DNA of 64,000 nucleotides. It comes from Acidobacteriota bacterium (GTDB lineage: Bacteria; Acidobacteriota; Terriglobia; Terriglobales; Acidobacteriaceae). The position numbers and the translations under genes are program-made. Position 1 is the first letter of the stretch. Each line of letters starts with the position of its first letter. The DNA lies in assembly GCA_021791875.1 (NCBI GenBank), contig JAJYVU010000010.1:23656-87655 (forward strand). The letters are read 5' to 3'. Under the pieces are notes generated by a model. The model was not told where the DNA came from, did not search any database, and saw only the letters and a program-made list of their open reading frames with translations. Positions 1 to 9,794 of the stretch are shown here, one piece after another.

Positions 1-690
<690 letters not shown>

Positions 691-717
691 GGAATTTTCT
701 CCGTTAAAAAATCGGTT

Positions 718-1089
718 TCATGATTCGAGGACAGCATCGGCTTCAATTTCAATTCGCCAGGCAGGGTTCAAAAGCTGGGCAACCACCACCATCGTCGCTG
801 CCGGGCGAACCGATCCGAAAAATTCACCGTGGACACGCCCAATGGCTTCCCAGTCCTCGACGTGGGTGAGATACATGCGCGTGCGGACCACCTGGTCCAG
901 CCTCGCGCCGGCTTTCTCCAAAGAAGACTGGATCAGGCCAAGAACCTGGCGTGTTTGCGTCGTGACGTCTTCATTGTCGGCGCCAACCGGACCTGTTCCG
1001 GAAACGTGCACCGTATTGCCAACACGAACCGCCCTGGAAAAACCGATGATGGGTTCGTAGGGTGACGTGCCGGCAATGTTCTGGCGCAT
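718..1089 (-). CDS. RidA/YjgF/YER057c/UK114 family protein
   Basis: A 123-residue protein of the RidA superfamily, whose best-known members deaminate reactive enamine/imine intermediates released by PLP enzymes. Typical features are GFSRAVRVGNTVHVSGTGPV near the N-terminus, the central TRMYLTHVEDWEA segment with its arginine, and the C-terminal AWRIEIEADAV stretch. The length matches the family. The ATG at 1089 follows a GAGGAG ribosome-binding site. It sits between gap and pgk on the same strand, so it may be co-transcribed with glycolytic genes. Members of this subgroup are often not true RidA deaminases, so the substrate is unknown. Confidence 0.85.
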   Translation of the reverse strand: MRQNIAGTSPYEPIIGFSRAVRVGNTVHVSGTGPVGADNEDVTTQTRQVLGLIQSSLEKAGARLDQVVRTRMYLTHVEDWEAIGRVHGEFFGSVRPAATMVVVAQLLNPAWRIEIEADAVLES

Positions 1090-1147
1090 ATCAGAACTCC
1101 TCGGATGGGCGAAACGCAGGGATATGGAATTTCATTCCACTTGGTAA

Positions 1148-1179
1148 ACCCCAGGCCCGAGCTTCATCGAACCTGGGGT
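1148..1179 (-). terminator. Hairpin downstream of gap, possible terminator
   Basis: An 8-bp perfect inverted repeat (ACCCCAGG and CCTGGGGT) with a 16-nt loop lies 27 bp past the gap stop codon. No T-run follows it on the minus strand, so it may be an attenuating or processing hairpin rather than a strong intrinsic terminator. Confidence 0.35.
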
Positions 1180-1205
1180 CGTGCATTCCAGCAGATCGGC
1201 TTGTC

Positions 1206-2210
1206 TTACAGACCCTTCTTCGTGAGGAAGAGAATGAGGTCGCGAACGCGGCTCGAATAGCCCCACTCGTTGTCGTACCAGCTGATTACCTTCACCGACT
1301 GGCCCAGCACCTTGGTCAGCTGCGAGTCGAAAATCGAAGAGCGGGCATCGCCCTTGAAGTCGCTCGACACCAGCGGAGCCGTCTCGTAGCCAAGGATGCC
1401 CTTCAGCGCGCCCTTCGATGCGTCTTCCACAGCCTTGTTCACGCTCTCCACGCTCACCGGCTTCTCGGCGATAAAGGTCAGGTCCACCACCGAAACGTTC
1501 GGGGTTGGGACGCGAATCGCAAAGCCGTCCAGCTTGCCGGCCATCTCCGGAATCACCAGCTTCAGAGCCTTCGCGGCGCCGGTCGAGCTCGGGATCATGT
1601 TGATCGCGGCAGCGCGGGCGCGGCGCAGGTCCTTGTGCGGGAAGTCGAGGATCACCTGGTCGTTGGTGTAGCTGTGGATCGTCGTCATGATGCCGGAAAC
1701 GATGCCAAAATTCTCATGCATCACCTTCACGAGCGGCGCCAGGCAGTTCGTGGTGCACGACGCATTCGAAATCACGTTGTGCTTGGCCGCGTCATATTTG
1801 TTTTCGTTCACGCCCAGTACCATGGTGATGTCTTCGTTCGTGGCCGGTGCGGAAATGATGACTTTCTTCACGGTATTGCCGAGGTGAACCCTCGCCACGT
1901 TGGCGTCGGTAAAGCGGCCCGTCGACTCAACCACGATCTGCGCGCCCACAGACTCCCAGGGCAGCTTGGCCGGGTCCTTCTCGGCAAACACCCGCAGCTT
2001 CTTGCCGTCGATCGAAATCGAATCTTCGGTCGCCGTGACCTCGTGCTTTAGGTTGCCAAGAATCGAATCGTACTTGAGCAGGTGCGCCAGCGTCGCGGGA
2101 CTCGTCAGGTCATTGACGGCAACAACTTCGATGTCGGGGTTCCCGAGGGATGCGCGCAGAACATTGCGGCCAATGCGGCCAAAACCGTTGATTCCAACCT
2201 TCACTGCCAT
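1206..2210 (-). CDS. gap: Glyceraldehyde-3-phosphate dehydrogenase, type I
   Basis: Cytosolic NAD-dependent oxidative phosphorylation of glyceraldehyde 3-phosphate. The 334-residue protein starts MAVKVGINGFGRIGRN, the Rossmann motif. Asp34 in AVNDL fits NAD preference. The catalytic cysteine is Cys152 in SCTTNC, and the C-terminal SWYDNEWGYSSR motif is intact. The reading frame is open further upstream to 2345, but the ATG at 2210 is preferred because it gives the conserved N-terminus and has AAGGAGAG just upstream. RidA and pgk follow on the same strand. The 222 bp between this start and the divergent kinase at 2433 should hold both promoters. Confidence 0.97.
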   Translation of the reverse strand: MAVKVGINGFGRIGRNVLRASLGNPDIEVVAVNDLTSPATLAHLLKYDSILGNLKHEVTATEDSISIDGKKLRVFAEKDPAKLPWESVGAQIVVESTGRFTDANVARVHLGNTVKKVIISAPATNEDITMVLGVNENKYDAAKHNVISNASCTTNCLAPLVKVMHENFGIVSGIMTTIHSYTNDQVILDFPHKDLRRARAAAINMIPSSTGAAKALKLVIPEMAGKLDGFAIRVPTPNVSVVDLTFIAEKPVSVESVNKAVEDASKGALKGILGYETAPLVSSDFKGDARSSIFDSQLTKVLGQSVKVISWYDNEWGYSSRVRDLILFLTKKGL

Positions 2211-2432
2211 GAAAATTCTCTCCTTATGGATTGCTTGGGCGTGCCTTTTGGGTAGACAACCGGTGGCGAGCGACGCCAGTTCGACCACCAAATTTGATGC
2301 TAGCATTGTGTGGATTTTCGTGTTGGGCGTAACCCGGCGACGCACGCCAAAACTTAACTCTGTTTGTACGCCGCCCGCCCGTACCGTTTGCGATGACTTC
2401 CCGACTGTGTTACATCCTCAACTATAAAGACT

Positions 2433-3269
2433 ATGCGCGAATGGATGCGTGAACGCATGAGAAGACGCTCCAAGCGTGGACCGAATCTTTCTGAGTCCAC
2501 TGGAAAAATCGGACAGGAGCTGCCGTCCTCCGGGCCGGCGCCCCTTAGCCCTTCCTATCTCGATGAAGGCCTGAAAACAACGCACGAAGAGGAACCGGCG
2601 GAGGCCACACCCGCTCCTGCGCACGCGCAAGTAGAGGAGCCTGTTGCACAGCCGGAATCTGTCGAAGCCATGGAAGCCCCGGCTCCCGGCAGCCTCGTCG
2701 TGGAAACCCAGCCCGAATCACCCTCAGTTCCTCCGCCAGAGGTACAGGCCGCCGCACCGGCAGGTAGCACGCAGGGCCCGCGCGGTTATGTCGTGCTGGC
2801 TATCGGCCTGCCCGGCTCGGGCAAAACCACCTGGTTCAAGCGCCGTGGCGTACAGCCGCTTTCGAGCGACATGCTGCGGTCAATCCTCTTTGACGACATC
2901 ACGGAACAGCGCTATCAGGGGCTGGTCTTTTCGACGTTGCGCTCGCTTCTCCGCGCACGCCTCATCGCAAAGATGCCGTGGAATTACGTGGACGCGACGA
3001 ACTTATCGCCGCATGAGCGCCGCCAGTGGATCAAAATGGCGAAGAGCTTCGGCTATGAGGTACAGGCCGTCTTCTTCGATGTTCCCCTGGAGGTTTGCCT
3101 GCAGCGCAACAGCCGCCGCGAACGCGTCGTCAATGACGAAGTCATGCGCAAGATGGCCGAGCGGCTCCGCCCGCCGAGCTTCAAGGAAGGCTTTTCAAAA
3201 ATTACCGTGGTTCGCGTTAAGGGTGCGGCAGCTTCAACACCGCTGCCCGAGCCGCCCACCGCGGAGTAA
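2433..3269 (+). CDS. P-loop kinase (AAA_33-type) with long disordered N-terminus
   Basis: A 278-residue protein in two parts. Residues 1 to about 115 are rich in Pro, Ala and Glu and look disordered, starting with the very basic MREWMRERMRRRSKRG. Residues about 118-262 form a P-loop kinase with Walker A GLPGSGKTTW, the DMLRSILFDD segment after strand 2, VDATNLSPHERR, and an Arg-rich lid (QRNSRRERVV). The fold resembles the kinase domain of bacterial polynucleotide kinase and other predicted kinases. The substrate cannot be read from sequence. It is divergent from gap and ends in a clear terminator. Confidence 0.75.
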   Translation: MREWMRERMRRRSKRGPNLSESTGKIGQELPSSGPAPLSPSYLDEGLKTTHEEEPAEATPAPAHAQVEEPVAQPESVEAMEAPAPGSLVVETQPESPSVPPPEVQAAAPAGSTQGPRGYVVLAIGLPGSGKTTWFKRRGVQPLSSDMLRSILFDDITEQRYQGLVFSTLRSLLRARLIAKMPWNYVDATNLSPHERRQWIKMAKSFGYEVQAVFFDVPLEVCLQRNSRRERVVNDEVMRKMAERLRPPSFKEGFSKITVVRVKGAAASTPLPEPPTAE

Positions 3270-3292
3270 AATCGTCACAGAACCCTTCAACG

Positions 3293-3324
3293 CAATGCCG
3301 GGCCAATGGCTCGGCATTGTTTTT
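3293..3324 (+). terminator. Intrinsic terminator of the P-loop kinase gene
   Basis: The 12-nt arms CAATGCCGGGCC and GGCTCGGCATTG (11 of 12 paired) enclose a 3-nt loop and are followed directly by TTTTT. It lies 24 bp after the stop codon at 3269. This is the textbook form of a Rho-independent terminator. Confidence 0.88.
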
Positions 3325-3374
3325 GCCTGTGATTTTGCCGAAATCATTTGCGAACTTCTCAAGGAAGATGAACT

Positions 3375-3926
3375 ATGACTGAATCCGCCCCCAAACCGTC
3401 CGCAGACCGCAGACTCGAACCATGGCTGCGAGGCACTCTCACGGACGTTCCTGCTGTCGCACGAGCTGTGCTGCACGCCATTGAAATCGCGCAGGAAGAC
3501 GCCCAGCGCTGGTGCGCCGATCTCACCACTGAGGAACTCCACGCTCAGCCCTTTGGACTTACACCCGCGGCCTTTCATCTGCGCCATATCGGCCGCAGCC
3601 TCGACCGCCTGCTCACGTACGCCGAAGGCAATCAGCTCGACGTCACCCAGATGGCAGCCCTCCACGTGGAACTGGAACCTGGAATGGCCAGGGAACTCAT
3701 TTTCCAGGAACTGGCCATGGCCTGCCAGGAGGCCTCCCTGCGCGTCCGCGCTCTCGCCCATGCCGATATGGAAGAACCTCGCGGCGTCGGCCGCAAGGGG
3801 CTGCCCACCACCGTCGGCGGCTTGCTGGTTCATTGCGCCGACCACACCCTCCGTCACACCGGCCAGATCGTAACCACCGCAAAACTGCTTCTCGCTCTTC
3901 GCGAGTCAGGCACAACCACGAAGTGA
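3375..3926 (+). CDS. DinB-superfamily protein
   Basis: A 183-residue protein that fits the DinB/YfiT four-helix bundle. It has three spaced histidine regions expected for the metal site: a first helix with a buried His (AVLHAIEIA), FHLRHIGRSLDRLLTYAEG in helix 2, and HCADHTLRHTGQIVTTAK in helix 4. Members act as metal-dependent thiol transferases or have unknown roles, so the reaction here is not known. The start ATG at 3375 follows AAGGAAG. It lies 13 bp before the LPS-export gene and may share its transcript. Confidence 0.75.
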   Translation: MTESAPKPSADRRLEPWLRGTLTDVPAVARAVLHAIEIAQEDAQRWCADLTTEELHAQPFGLTPAAFHLRHIGRSLDRLLTYAEGNQLDVTQMAALHVELEPGMARELIFQELAMACQEASLRVRALAHADMEEPRGVGRKGLPTTVGGLLVHCADHTLRHTGQIVTTAKLLLALRESGTTTK

Positions 3927-3939
3927 GAAAATAAGTCGA

Positions 3940-6333
3940 ATGCGAGTGACCGTCGAGCGGCTGCGGCTTTGGATCCTGATCGCCGCATCTTTGCTGATTC
4001 TGGTTCTCGCTGGATTCTTCCTCTGGGGCGGCCTCCAGTACAGACACATCGTTCAGAACCTGCCTCATCGTCTCGGCGTTAACATCGAGCAGACAGCCAG
4101 CGGCTTCACAATTTCAAAGTCCAGTCACGGCCACACCCTCTTCACCATCCACGCCTCGCGCCTCATCAGTTTCAAAAACGACAAGGCCGAGCTGCACGAG
4201 GTTTCCATTACGCTTTACGGCCCTCCGGGCAGCCATCGCACCGACAGAATCTACGGCGCGGAATTTGAATACGACCGCAACACCGGCATTGCCAGCAGTC
4301 AGGGAAAGGTCGAAATCGACCTCGAAAATCCTTCGCAAGAAGGGCAGGCAAACCCGCAGCGTCCCATCCATGTCCAGACCAGCCAGCTCACCTACAATTC
4401 CAGAACCGGCCTGGCCCAAACCAGCCAGTACACGGAGTTTTCACTCCCGCAGGGTTCAGGACATGCCGTGGGGGCCACCTACAACTCCAGGACCGGCCTG
4501 TTGGTCATGGAGCGGCAGGTCTACCTGCAGACGCAACCATCGAATGCACCTGCAGGCTCCCACTCTGGTGCTGGGGCCGTGATCCGTGCTGCCCATCTCA
4601 GCTTTCTACGCGACAGCAACCAGGCAACGCTGCTTACGCCCGTCATTCAGTACCGCAACAGTACCACCAGCGCCACCCAGGCGTTGCTCTACTTCCGGCC
4701 CGATGGCTCTGCCGATCACCTCACTGCGCAGGGCAACGTCCGCATGACCTCCACTACTGGCGCCACGTTCCAATCGCAAGTCGCTCAAATACGTCTCAGC
4801 CCTAAAAATCAGCCTGAGACGGCCTATCTCAGCGGAGGAGTTACCTACGCAAGTCATGCGCCCAACCAAACCATGAGCGGCTCGGCACAGCAGGCACATC
4901 TTCTTTTCGTGTCGGATCCCGGCCATCCCAGCCGGTCGCTGCTCCGCCATGCCCAGTTCGACCAATCGGTGCACTTTGTAGAGCGGTTGATCGGCGTCCC
5001 CGGTGATCCCAGGGCTGTTTCCACGCGCGACCTGCACGGCGCCCGCGTGGATGTCGCATTTGTTCCGATGCACCATGACAGAACGAGTGCCCCCCAAACC
5101 ATCACCATCCGTCAGGACGCCGTTGCCACCATGCGTACGGTCTACACGCACCAGCCGGCGCAGCAGACCACCATCCGCGCAAACACACTCGTCGCCACCC
5201 TCGTCGACGGCCGAACCTTGCGCACCATCGACGGAGCCGGCAATGCGGAAATCAGCAGTATCGGCTGGAACGGTGCCACAAACACCACCCACAGCGACGT
5301 TCTGCGCCTCACCTTTGCGCCTCAGCCGCAGAAACGAAGCATGCGGCACGGCTCCGCGCAGCCTGGCGTCCATGCGCAGTTGGTCTCCGCCGTCGAAATC
5401 GGACACGTCGTGATGCGGCAGGAGCCTGCAAAGAAATCAGGCAGTGTACAGCAGCCCGTCACCGCCTGGGCCAAGCATGCGGACTACACCGCCGCGGACG
5501 AAACGGTGCGCCTGAGCGGCAATCCGCGCCTGCAGCAGGGAAGCGTACTCGAACTGGCCGCCGATGCCATTGACTACCACCGCCGCAGTGGCAATGCGCT
5601 CGCAACGGGCAATGTCAAAGCCACCTATCGGCAGCCCTCCGGCGCGGCAAATGCAGCGCCGTCGCAAACCGTTCCGCAGTTGGGCGGCAAAGGCGCCACG
5701 CATGTCGTCGCGGCCCGCGCGGAATTCTCCGCCACCAGGAGCGACGCCTTCTTTTACGGCAGGCCGGGACAGCCGGCTCGTCTGTGGCAGGGCGGCAACT
5801 CCGTCTCAGCTCCAGTCATTGAGCTGCGCCGCAAACCCCAGGAACTGCGCGCCTACGGCTCGGGCGCTGACTCGGTAAATTCAGCCTTCGCTGCCGTCAT
5901 GGGCGCCAAGGCACCATCCGGCCTCGTGCGAGTCATCAGCGATACGCTCACGTATTCTGGTAAATCCCATCAGGGCGAATTCCGCGGCCACGTCCAGGCT
6001 GTCGATACCTTCGGCACTATGCGCGCCGCCAACATCACCATGCGCATCTCGCCCGCTGAAAACCACCAGCCAGCACATCTCAATGAAATGGTTGCAACTG
6101 GAGACGTCATTCTCACCCAGCCCGGCCGTCGCGCCGCTGGAACCCGCCTCGTCTACACCGCAAAAGATGAGCGCTACGTGCTCACCGGTCGCCCCGGAGC
6201 CCTGCCGTACCTTGTTGATCGCGTCCATGGAAAGACAACGGGCGCGGCGTTGATTTTCAATAACCGGAATGATAGCGTCGAGGTCAGTGGGGGTGAGGGA
6301 AGCGCAGTAACCGAAACTCGCATTCCGAGGTAA
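3940..6333 (+). CDS. Fused LptC/LptA-type LPS transport protein
   Basis: A 797-residue periplasmic protein with one N-terminal membrane anchor (about residues 9-30, LWILIAASLLILVLAGFFLW). The LptC-like part spans roughly residues 40-200, with FTIHASRLISFKNDKAELH. Several OstA/LptA-type beta-jellyroll segments follow, ending in a clear LptA module (about 640-797) with TGDVILTQPGRRAAGTRLVY and VHGKTTGAAL. In E. coli, LptC (191 aa) and LptA (185 aa) are separate; here one polypeptide seems to carry both and more, a possible continuous bridge for lipopolysaccharide. LptB follows with no spacer (TAA then ATG). The domain limits are estimates by eye. Confidence 0.85.
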   Translation: MRVTVERLRLWILIAASLLILVLAGFFLWGGLQYRHIVQNLPHRLGVNIEQTASGFTISKSSHGHTLFTIHASRLISFKNDKAELHEVSITLYGPPGSHRTDRIYGAEFEYDRNTGIASSQGKVEIDLENPSQEGQANPQRPIHVQTSQLTYNSRTGLAQTSQYTEFSLPQGSGHAVGATYNSRTGLLVMERQVYLQTQPSNAPAGSHSGAGAVIRAAHLSFLRDSNQATLLTPVIQYRNSTTSATQALLYFRPDGSADHLTAQGNVRMTSTTGATFQSQVAQIRLSPKNQPETAYLSGGVTYASHAPNQTMSGSAQQAHLLFVSDPGHPSRSLLRHAQFDQSVHFVERLIGVPGDPRAVSTRDLHGARVDVAFVPMHHDRTSAPQTITIRQDAVATMRTVYTHQPAQQTTIRANTLVATLVDGRTLRTIDGAGNAEISSIGWNGATNTTHSDVLRLTFAPQPQKRSMRHGSAQPGVHAQLVSAVEIGHVVMRQEPAKKSGSVQQPVTAWAKHADYTAADETVRLSGNPRLQQGSVLELAADAIDYHRRSGNALATGNVKATYRQPSGAANAAPSQTVPQLGGKGATHVVAARAEFSATRSDAFFYGRPGQPARLWQGGNSVSAPVIELRRKPQELRAYGSGADSVNSAFAAVMGAKAPSGLVRVISDTLTYSGKSHQGEFRGHVQAVDTFGTMRAANITMRISPAENHQPAHLNEMVATGDVILTQPGRRAAGTRLVYTAKDERYVLTGRPGALPYLVDRVHGKTTGAALIFNNRNDSVEVSGGEGSAVTETRIPR

Positions 6334-7062
6334 ATGCACAGGCTCTACACGGACCACATCACGAAGGCATACAAGAGCCGTCAGGTCGTCCGCGGCGTGA
6401 GCGTGGAGGTATTTGAAGGCGAAGTCGTAGGGCTTCTCGGGCCGAACGGCGCCGGCAAAACCACCAGCTTCTACATCACCGTCGGCCTAATTGCACCGGA
6501 CTCCGGCCGCGTTTTCGTTGACGGCGAAGACATCACTCGCGTTCCCATGTACATGCGCGCCCGCCAATACGGCATTAGCTACCTGCCGCAGGAGCCATCA
6601 GTTTTTCGCAAGCTCACCGTCGAGGAAAACATCCTTGCCGTGCTGGAAGCGCAGCCCCTTCCGCAGGAAACCCGCCGCGCGCGCACGGAAAAGCTCATCG
6701 ATCAGCTCAACCTCGGCCACATCCGCAAGACTCGAGGTTACGCGCTCTCTGGCGGAGAACGCCGCCGCGTTGAAATCGCGCGCTGCCTCTGCATCCAGCC
6801 GTCATTCATTCTCCTCGACGAGCCGTTTTCCGGTATCGATCCCATCGCCGTTCTCGATCTCCAGGAAATCATTTCCGGTCTCAAGACCCAGGGCATTGGC
6901 GTGCTCATCACCGACCACAATGTGCGCGAAACGCTCTCAGTGACAGATCGTGCCTATATCATTAACGAAGGACAGATCTTCCGGCACGGTACGCCGGAGG
7001 AACTGGGTGGCGATCCTGAAGTGCGCAGAGTTTACCTGGGTCAAGGCTTTTCACTGGCCTGA
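6334..7062 (+). CDS. lptB: LPS export ABC transporter ATP-binding protein LptB
   Basis: Cytoplasmic ATPase of the LptB2FGC complex that drives lipopolysaccharide from the inner membrane onto the Lpt bridge. The 242 residues have Walker [10 protein letters not shown], the signature LSGGERRR, Walker [13 protein letters not shown] with the LptB-typical DPIAV continuation, and the switch histidine in TDHNVRETL. The length is that of the family. The ATG directly abuts the stop codon of the LptC/LptA-type gene, which argues for translational coupling. The lptF and lptG genes are not in this window. Confidence 0.97.
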   Translation: MHRLYTDHITKAYKSRQVVRGVSVEVFEGEVVGLLGPNGAGKTTSFYITVGLIAPDSGRVFVDGEDITRVPMYMRARQYGISYLPQEPSVFRKLTVEENILAVLEAQPLPQETRRARTEKLIDQLNLGHIRKTRGYALSGGERRRVEIARCLCIQPSFILLDEPFSGIDPIAVLDLQEIISGLKTQGIGVLITDHNVRETLSVTDRAYIINEGQIFRHGTPEELGGDPEVRRVYLGQGFSLA

Positions 7063-7163
7063 AAGTACTCCGAATGTCATGGTTCAATTCCCGAATTCCC
7101 TCACCAGACACTCTGCATAGCATGTAAACTCAGGGGCAAGTTCCTCTGCCGAGAAGAAGTGTA

Positions 7164-8882
7164 ATGGCTCTACTGCAACCAAAGCTCAATCTGAAAGTCG
7201 CCCAAAGGCAGATCCTCACGCCCGGGCTGATGCAGATGGTCAGCGTCCTGGCGCTGAACAAGATTGAGCTCAAAGAAATGATTCAGGCTGAAATCTGCGA
7301 AAATCCCGTTCTCGAGGAAATGGAAGAAAACGTTCCACTTATTGACGACGTGGCACGCCGTGAAGAAGACCACGACCGGATGCTCGAGGCCAAGAACGAC
7401 GAACCCGAGAAGAAGGATCCCTTCGACGAGATCGACTTCGGTTCTTATTTTCAGGAATATCTCGACCCCGGCTTCCGCACGCCCAACAGCTACGAACTCA
7501 CCGAAAAGCCGTCCATCGAGAATTTTCTCTCTGCGCCCAGCACCCTCAGCGACTATCTGCTGTGGCAGCTTGGCTCGCTCAGCCTCAGCACCGCGATTCG
7601 CGACGCTGCCGAATACATCATTGGCAACCTCAACGAAGACGGCTACCTGACCATCCCTGAGGACGAGCTCCTCGAGGGCTACCTGCGCGAACAATTGGTA
7701 CCGGAAGCCCATGGTGAATCGTCTCCCAATGGTCACTCTGCAACATCCATAACCTCCCTGCCGCCCGCCATGGTCGAACGGGCTCGCGCCCACCTCTCTG
7801 CCGGCCTTGATGTCGTCCGCCAGTTGGACCCCCTCGGCATTGCTTGGCCCGATCTCCGCACCTGCTTGCTCTCACAGATCACCGCGCAGCAACGCGAGTT
7901 CGAGATGATCTACGGCCGCGGCCGCACCACCCCGCCTCGCGATCCTCAACCCGTTGAAATTCCGCTGGACATCGCTGCCAAGGCCGAACAGAACGGTCAC
8001 CATGCACCCGGCGATCCGGCCGAACAGCCCTCTGCAGACGACTCCGGCGAAGAACCCTCTGCCCAGACCCGCATGGCCGTCTTTGAAACAGCCACGGTAA
8101 TTCTGGACCGCCACATGCTGCTGCTCCAGAAGCGCGACCCCCGCGAACTGGCCAAGGCTGTCGGCAAATCCGTGGAGGAAACCCAGCGCGCTATCGACTT
8201 TATCCGCACCCTCGACCCGCGCCCCGGCCAGCGCTACAACCGCTCTGAGGCGCGCCTCATCGAGCCGGATGTCGCTTTCGTCAAGCGCGACGATGAATTC
8301 GTCGTCGTGATGAACGACGAAGACCTTCCCACGCTGCGCCTCAACCACGGTTACCGCCGTCTCCTGCACAAGGAAGGCGCCGAAAAGGAAGTCCGCGACT
8401 ACGTCAAGGAGCGCTACCGCTCCGCGCTTCAGCTCATGCGCAACATTGAGCAGCGCAAAAATACCATCCTGCGCACTTGCGAAGCCATCGTCCGCCGGCA
8501 AACCGAATTCCTCGAACGTGGCATCGAAGCTATGAAGCCGATGATGATCAAAGAAGTTGCGGAAGAGATCGGCGTTCATCCCTCCACGGTCAGCCGTGCC
8601 GTGTCGAACAAATATGTCCATACCCCGCAGGGCGTCTTCGAGCTGCGTTTCTTCTTCTCTGAAGGCGTCAATGGACCGGAAGGCTCCGGCCTGCCGCTTG
8701 TCCTGCTCAAGCGCAAAGTCAAGAAACTGATTGAGGAGGAAGATCCGGCCAAACCGCTCACCGACGATCAGATTGCGCAACTCCTGGATACGCAGGGAAT
8801 TCACGTCACCCGTCGAACGGTCGCCAAGTACAGAGAAGACATGCAGATACCCAGCACACATCAGAGGCGGGTCCGCACCTGA
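7164..8882 (+). CDS. rpoN: RNA polymerase sigma-54 factor RpoN
   Basis: Sigma-54, which directs RNA polymerase to -24/-12 promoters and needs AAA+ activators. The 572-residue protein starts with the Gln/Leu-rich region I (LKVAQRQILTPGLMQMVSVL). It continues with an acidic region II, a core-binding domain interrupted by a variable Pro/Glu/His-rich insert (about residues 255-310), an HTH (VAEEIGVHPSTVSRAVSNKY), and the C-terminal RpoN box TRRTVAKYRE. It lies 101 bp after lptB, ahead of hpf and rapZ, the conserved rpoN-locus order. A good candidate sigma-54 site lies upstream of the gene at 28713. Confidence 0.97.
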   Translation: MALLQPKLNLKVAQRQILTPGLMQMVSVLALNKIELKEMIQAEICENPVLEEMEENVPLIDDVARREEDHDRMLEAKNDEPEKKDPFDEIDFGSYFQEYLDPGFRTPNSYELTEKPSIENFLSAPSTLSDYLLWQLGSLSLSTAIRDAAEYIIGNLNEDGYLTIPEDELLEGYLREQLVPEAHGESSPNGHSATSITSLPPAMVERARAHLSAGLDVVRQLDPLGIAWPDLRTCLLSQITAQQREFEMIYGRGRTTPPRDPQPVEIPLDIAAKAEQNGHHAPGDPAEQPSADDSGEEPSAQTRMAVFETATVILDRHMLLLQKRDPRELAKAVGKSVEETQRAIDFIRTLDPRPGQRYNRSEARLIEPDVAFVKRDDEFVVVMNDEDLPTLRLNHGYRRLLHKEGAEKEVRDYVKERYRSALQLMRNIEQRKNTILRTCEAIVRRQTEFLERGIEAMKPMMIKEVAEEIGVHPSTVSRAVSNKYVHTPQGVFELRFFFSEGVNGPEGSGLPLVLLKRKVKKLIEEEDPAKPLTDDQIAQLLDTQGIHVTRRTVAKYREDMQIPSTHQRRVRT

Positions 8883-8925
8883 ACCGCTTCATTCTCGTTG
8901 ACCCAACAACAACGGAGGGTCCGCT

Positions 8926-9621
8926 ATGCAGATTGAGTACACCGGCCGTCACGTCCATATCACCCAGGCTTACCGCAAGCTCTGCGAAGAGGGTCTGGGG
9001 CGCGTTCACAAGATCCTGGGCCGTGTCCTGAGCGCCCACGTCGTGCTCAGCTCAGAGAAATACCGCTATACAGCTGAAATCACCATCAAAATTCGCGGCG
9101 CCAGGCTGGTCAGCGTCGGTGAATCTACCTCCATGGACACCGCCTTGCGCATGGCCCTCGACAAGGCTGAGACTCAGGCCAAACGCCAGACAAAAAAGAC
9201 AGTTGCCAACAAGCGTCTGCCCAAGGTCGAAAAGACCACTCTCGAACCCGTATTGACCCGCGTCCGCCGCGGAGCCGCCATCCGCAGCACCGCTGACCGC
9301 AGCGCCGCCGAAGCCGATGCCCCGACGCCAGCTCAGGCCGCTGCCCGCAACGGCAAAAACGGGACGTCGGCACGCGCCGCGGCCAAGCCCGTAGTGCCGG
9401 TCACCGTGCATAGCTTCCCGGCAAAAAAGCCGGTCATCGAGCCGCACGTCGTCCGTTCGCTGGACTCGGTCGCTCTGCGCCCCATGACCCTCGAAGAAGC
9501 CGTCAAGGAAGCTGAATTTCGCGACCGCGACGTCTTCGTCTTCCGCCGTAATAGCGACGGCGCGCTATGCGTCCTTCACCGCAAGCGCGACGGGAAAATG
9601 GAACTGATTGAAGCGCCGTAA
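8926..9621 (+). CDS. hpf: Long-form ribosome hibernation promoting factor
   Basis: A 231-residue long-type HPF, which dimerises 70S ribosomes into inactive 100S particles in stationary phase. Residues 1-100 are the S30AE domain (MQIEYTGRHVHITQAYRKLC, then EITIKIRGARLVSVGES). A linker rich in Ala and Arg follows. The C-terminal dimerisation domain (about 175-231) has RPMTLEEAVKEAEFRDRDVF and LHRKRDGKMELIE. The ribosome-binding site is CGGAGGG. It follows rpoN by 43 bp, as in many bacteria. A 9-bp hairpin at 9707-9736 lies downstream. Confidence 0.94.
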   Translation: MQIEYTGRHVHITQAYRKLCEEGLGRVHKILGRVLSAHVVLSSEKYRYTAEITIKIRGARLVSVGESTSMDTALRMALDKAETQAKRQTKKTVANKRLPKVEKTTLEPVLTRVRRGAAIRSTADRSAAEADAPTPAQAAARNGKNGTSARAAAKPVVPVTVHSFPAKKPVIEPHVVRSLDSVALRPMTLEEAVKEAEFRDRDVFVFRRNSDGALCVLHRKRDGKMELIEAP

Positions 9622-9706
9622 AACGAAGCTCATCGCATCCATAAATCGTCCTCTTGCCCGGTCGGAGCGAACTTCCTGTAGCTTGAGACCGAAACCTCAA
9701 CCCTTT

Positions 9707-9736
9707 GCGCGGCTTTTCCGTTCAGACAAGCCGCGC
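9707..9736 (+). terminator. GC-rich hairpin after hpf
   Basis: GCGCGGCTT and AAGCCGCGC pair perfectly (9 bp) around a 12-nt loop. Only a short TT follows, so termination is possible but not certain. It could also mark the boundary between the lptB-rpoN-hpf unit and rapZ. Confidence 0.45.
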
Positions 9737-9794
9737 TTCACCATTCCTGTGATTTCTGGCAACGGCAAATTCCGTCTGATGCTACGATGTGCCC

